A DNA stretch of 6,804 nt from Acidobacteriota bacterium. GTDB taxonomy: Bacteria > Acidobacteriota > Terriglobia > Bryobacterales > JACQDG01. The notes beneath the pieces were generated by a model that made no database searches, had not been told where the DNA came from, and saw only the letters and a list, made by a program, of their open reading frames with translations. Positions 6,706 through 6,804 of this stretch are shown piece by piece; the first letter of the stretch is position 1; every line of letters begins with the position of its first letter. The translations under genes were made by a program, and so were the position numbers. The DNA is taken from positions 1 to 6,804 of the forward strand of contig JACQDG010000197.1 of assembly GCA_016201185.1 (NCBI GenBank), in the 5' to 3' direction.

Positions 6706-6804
6706 CTATCGGCTCGGGATCACGGCAGGGATTTCGTCCGGTTTTCTTTGGAACGGCCAGGCGCTTTGCCGGCGCGCCATCAGGAGATAGACTATCACCC
6801 CGGC
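6706..6804 (-). CDS. C-terminal end of a probable membrane protein, cut by the window edge
   Basis: Read on the minus strand from the right edge, a frame stays open for 32 codons to TAG (complement of 6706-6708). It begins AGVIVYLLMARRQSAWPF, a hydrophobic stretch followed at once by Arg residues and an aromatic WPF. It continues with a charged, Pro-rich tail (KPDEIPAVIPSR). This is what the last membrane helix and cytoplasmic tail of an integral membrane protein look like, following the positive-inside rule. The gene starts outside the window and would be convergent with the other genes. Too little is visible to name a family, and a chance frame of this length is possible. Confidence 0.5.
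   Translation of the reverse strand, partial: AGVIVYLLMARRQSAWPFQRKPDEIPAVIPSR

Noticed and set aside
6548..6790. 80-codon + strand frame near the right end
   Set aside because: GGAGG before its ATG is only one base away, its translation is Trp/Arg-rich without pattern, and it conflicts with the better-supported miniprotein and minus-strand frames.
1..6804. CRISPR array, tRNA, rRNA, insertion sequence or prophage marks
   Set aside because: I saw no regularly spaced direct repeats, no cloverleaf or rRNA-like segments, no transposase or integrase frames, and no terminal inverted repeats.

Overview
The window is GC-rich (roughly two thirds G+C by eye) and densely coded, mostly on the + strand, with strong G/C bias at third codon positions. 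The gene content and style (TTG/GTG starts, an Mrf-type helicase/exonuclease pair, an S1/P1-type secreted nuclease, a lineage-type secreted hypothetical protein) fit a high-GC soil bacterium. Acidobacteriota is my best guess, but nothing here proves it: there is no rRNA or other phylogenetic marker.

Layout. (1) 1-683: the 3' part of an aldo/keto reductase gene whose start lies left of the window. (2) 684-787: a short gap with a possible promoter and a strong Shine-Dalgarno site. (3) 788-5159: three genes joined by two 4-bp ATGA stop/start overlaps. They are an MrfA/YprA-type DEAD/DEAH-family helicase (TTG start), an MrfB/YprB-type DEDDh exonuclease with C-terminal TPR-like repeats, and an exported S1/P1 nuclease with all nine expected zinc ligands. 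(4) 5160-5268: a less GC-rich intergenic stretch with a weak hairpin, a promoter-like TAGACA-17-GATACT pair, and a 20-bp near-palindrome over the -10 that looks like a repressor operator. (5) 5269-6471: a secreted protein of unknown function. (6) 6472-6804: a possible 22-residue membrane miniprotein on + and the tail of a probable membrane protein on -, with a strong GC hairpin between them.

How they fit together. The helicase and exonuclease match the MrfA-MrfB pair described in Bacillus subtilis as a repair route for mitomycin C DNA damage, and tight overlap suggests they are made together. The third gene is unexpected: it is translationally coupled to the repair pair, yet it carries a signal peptide and should act outside the cytoplasm, so it probably shares expression rather than the reaction. 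The helicase-exonuclease pair itself is known. The less described parts are the addition of the S1/P1 gene, the operator-like site before the unknown secreted gene, and the possible miniprotein.
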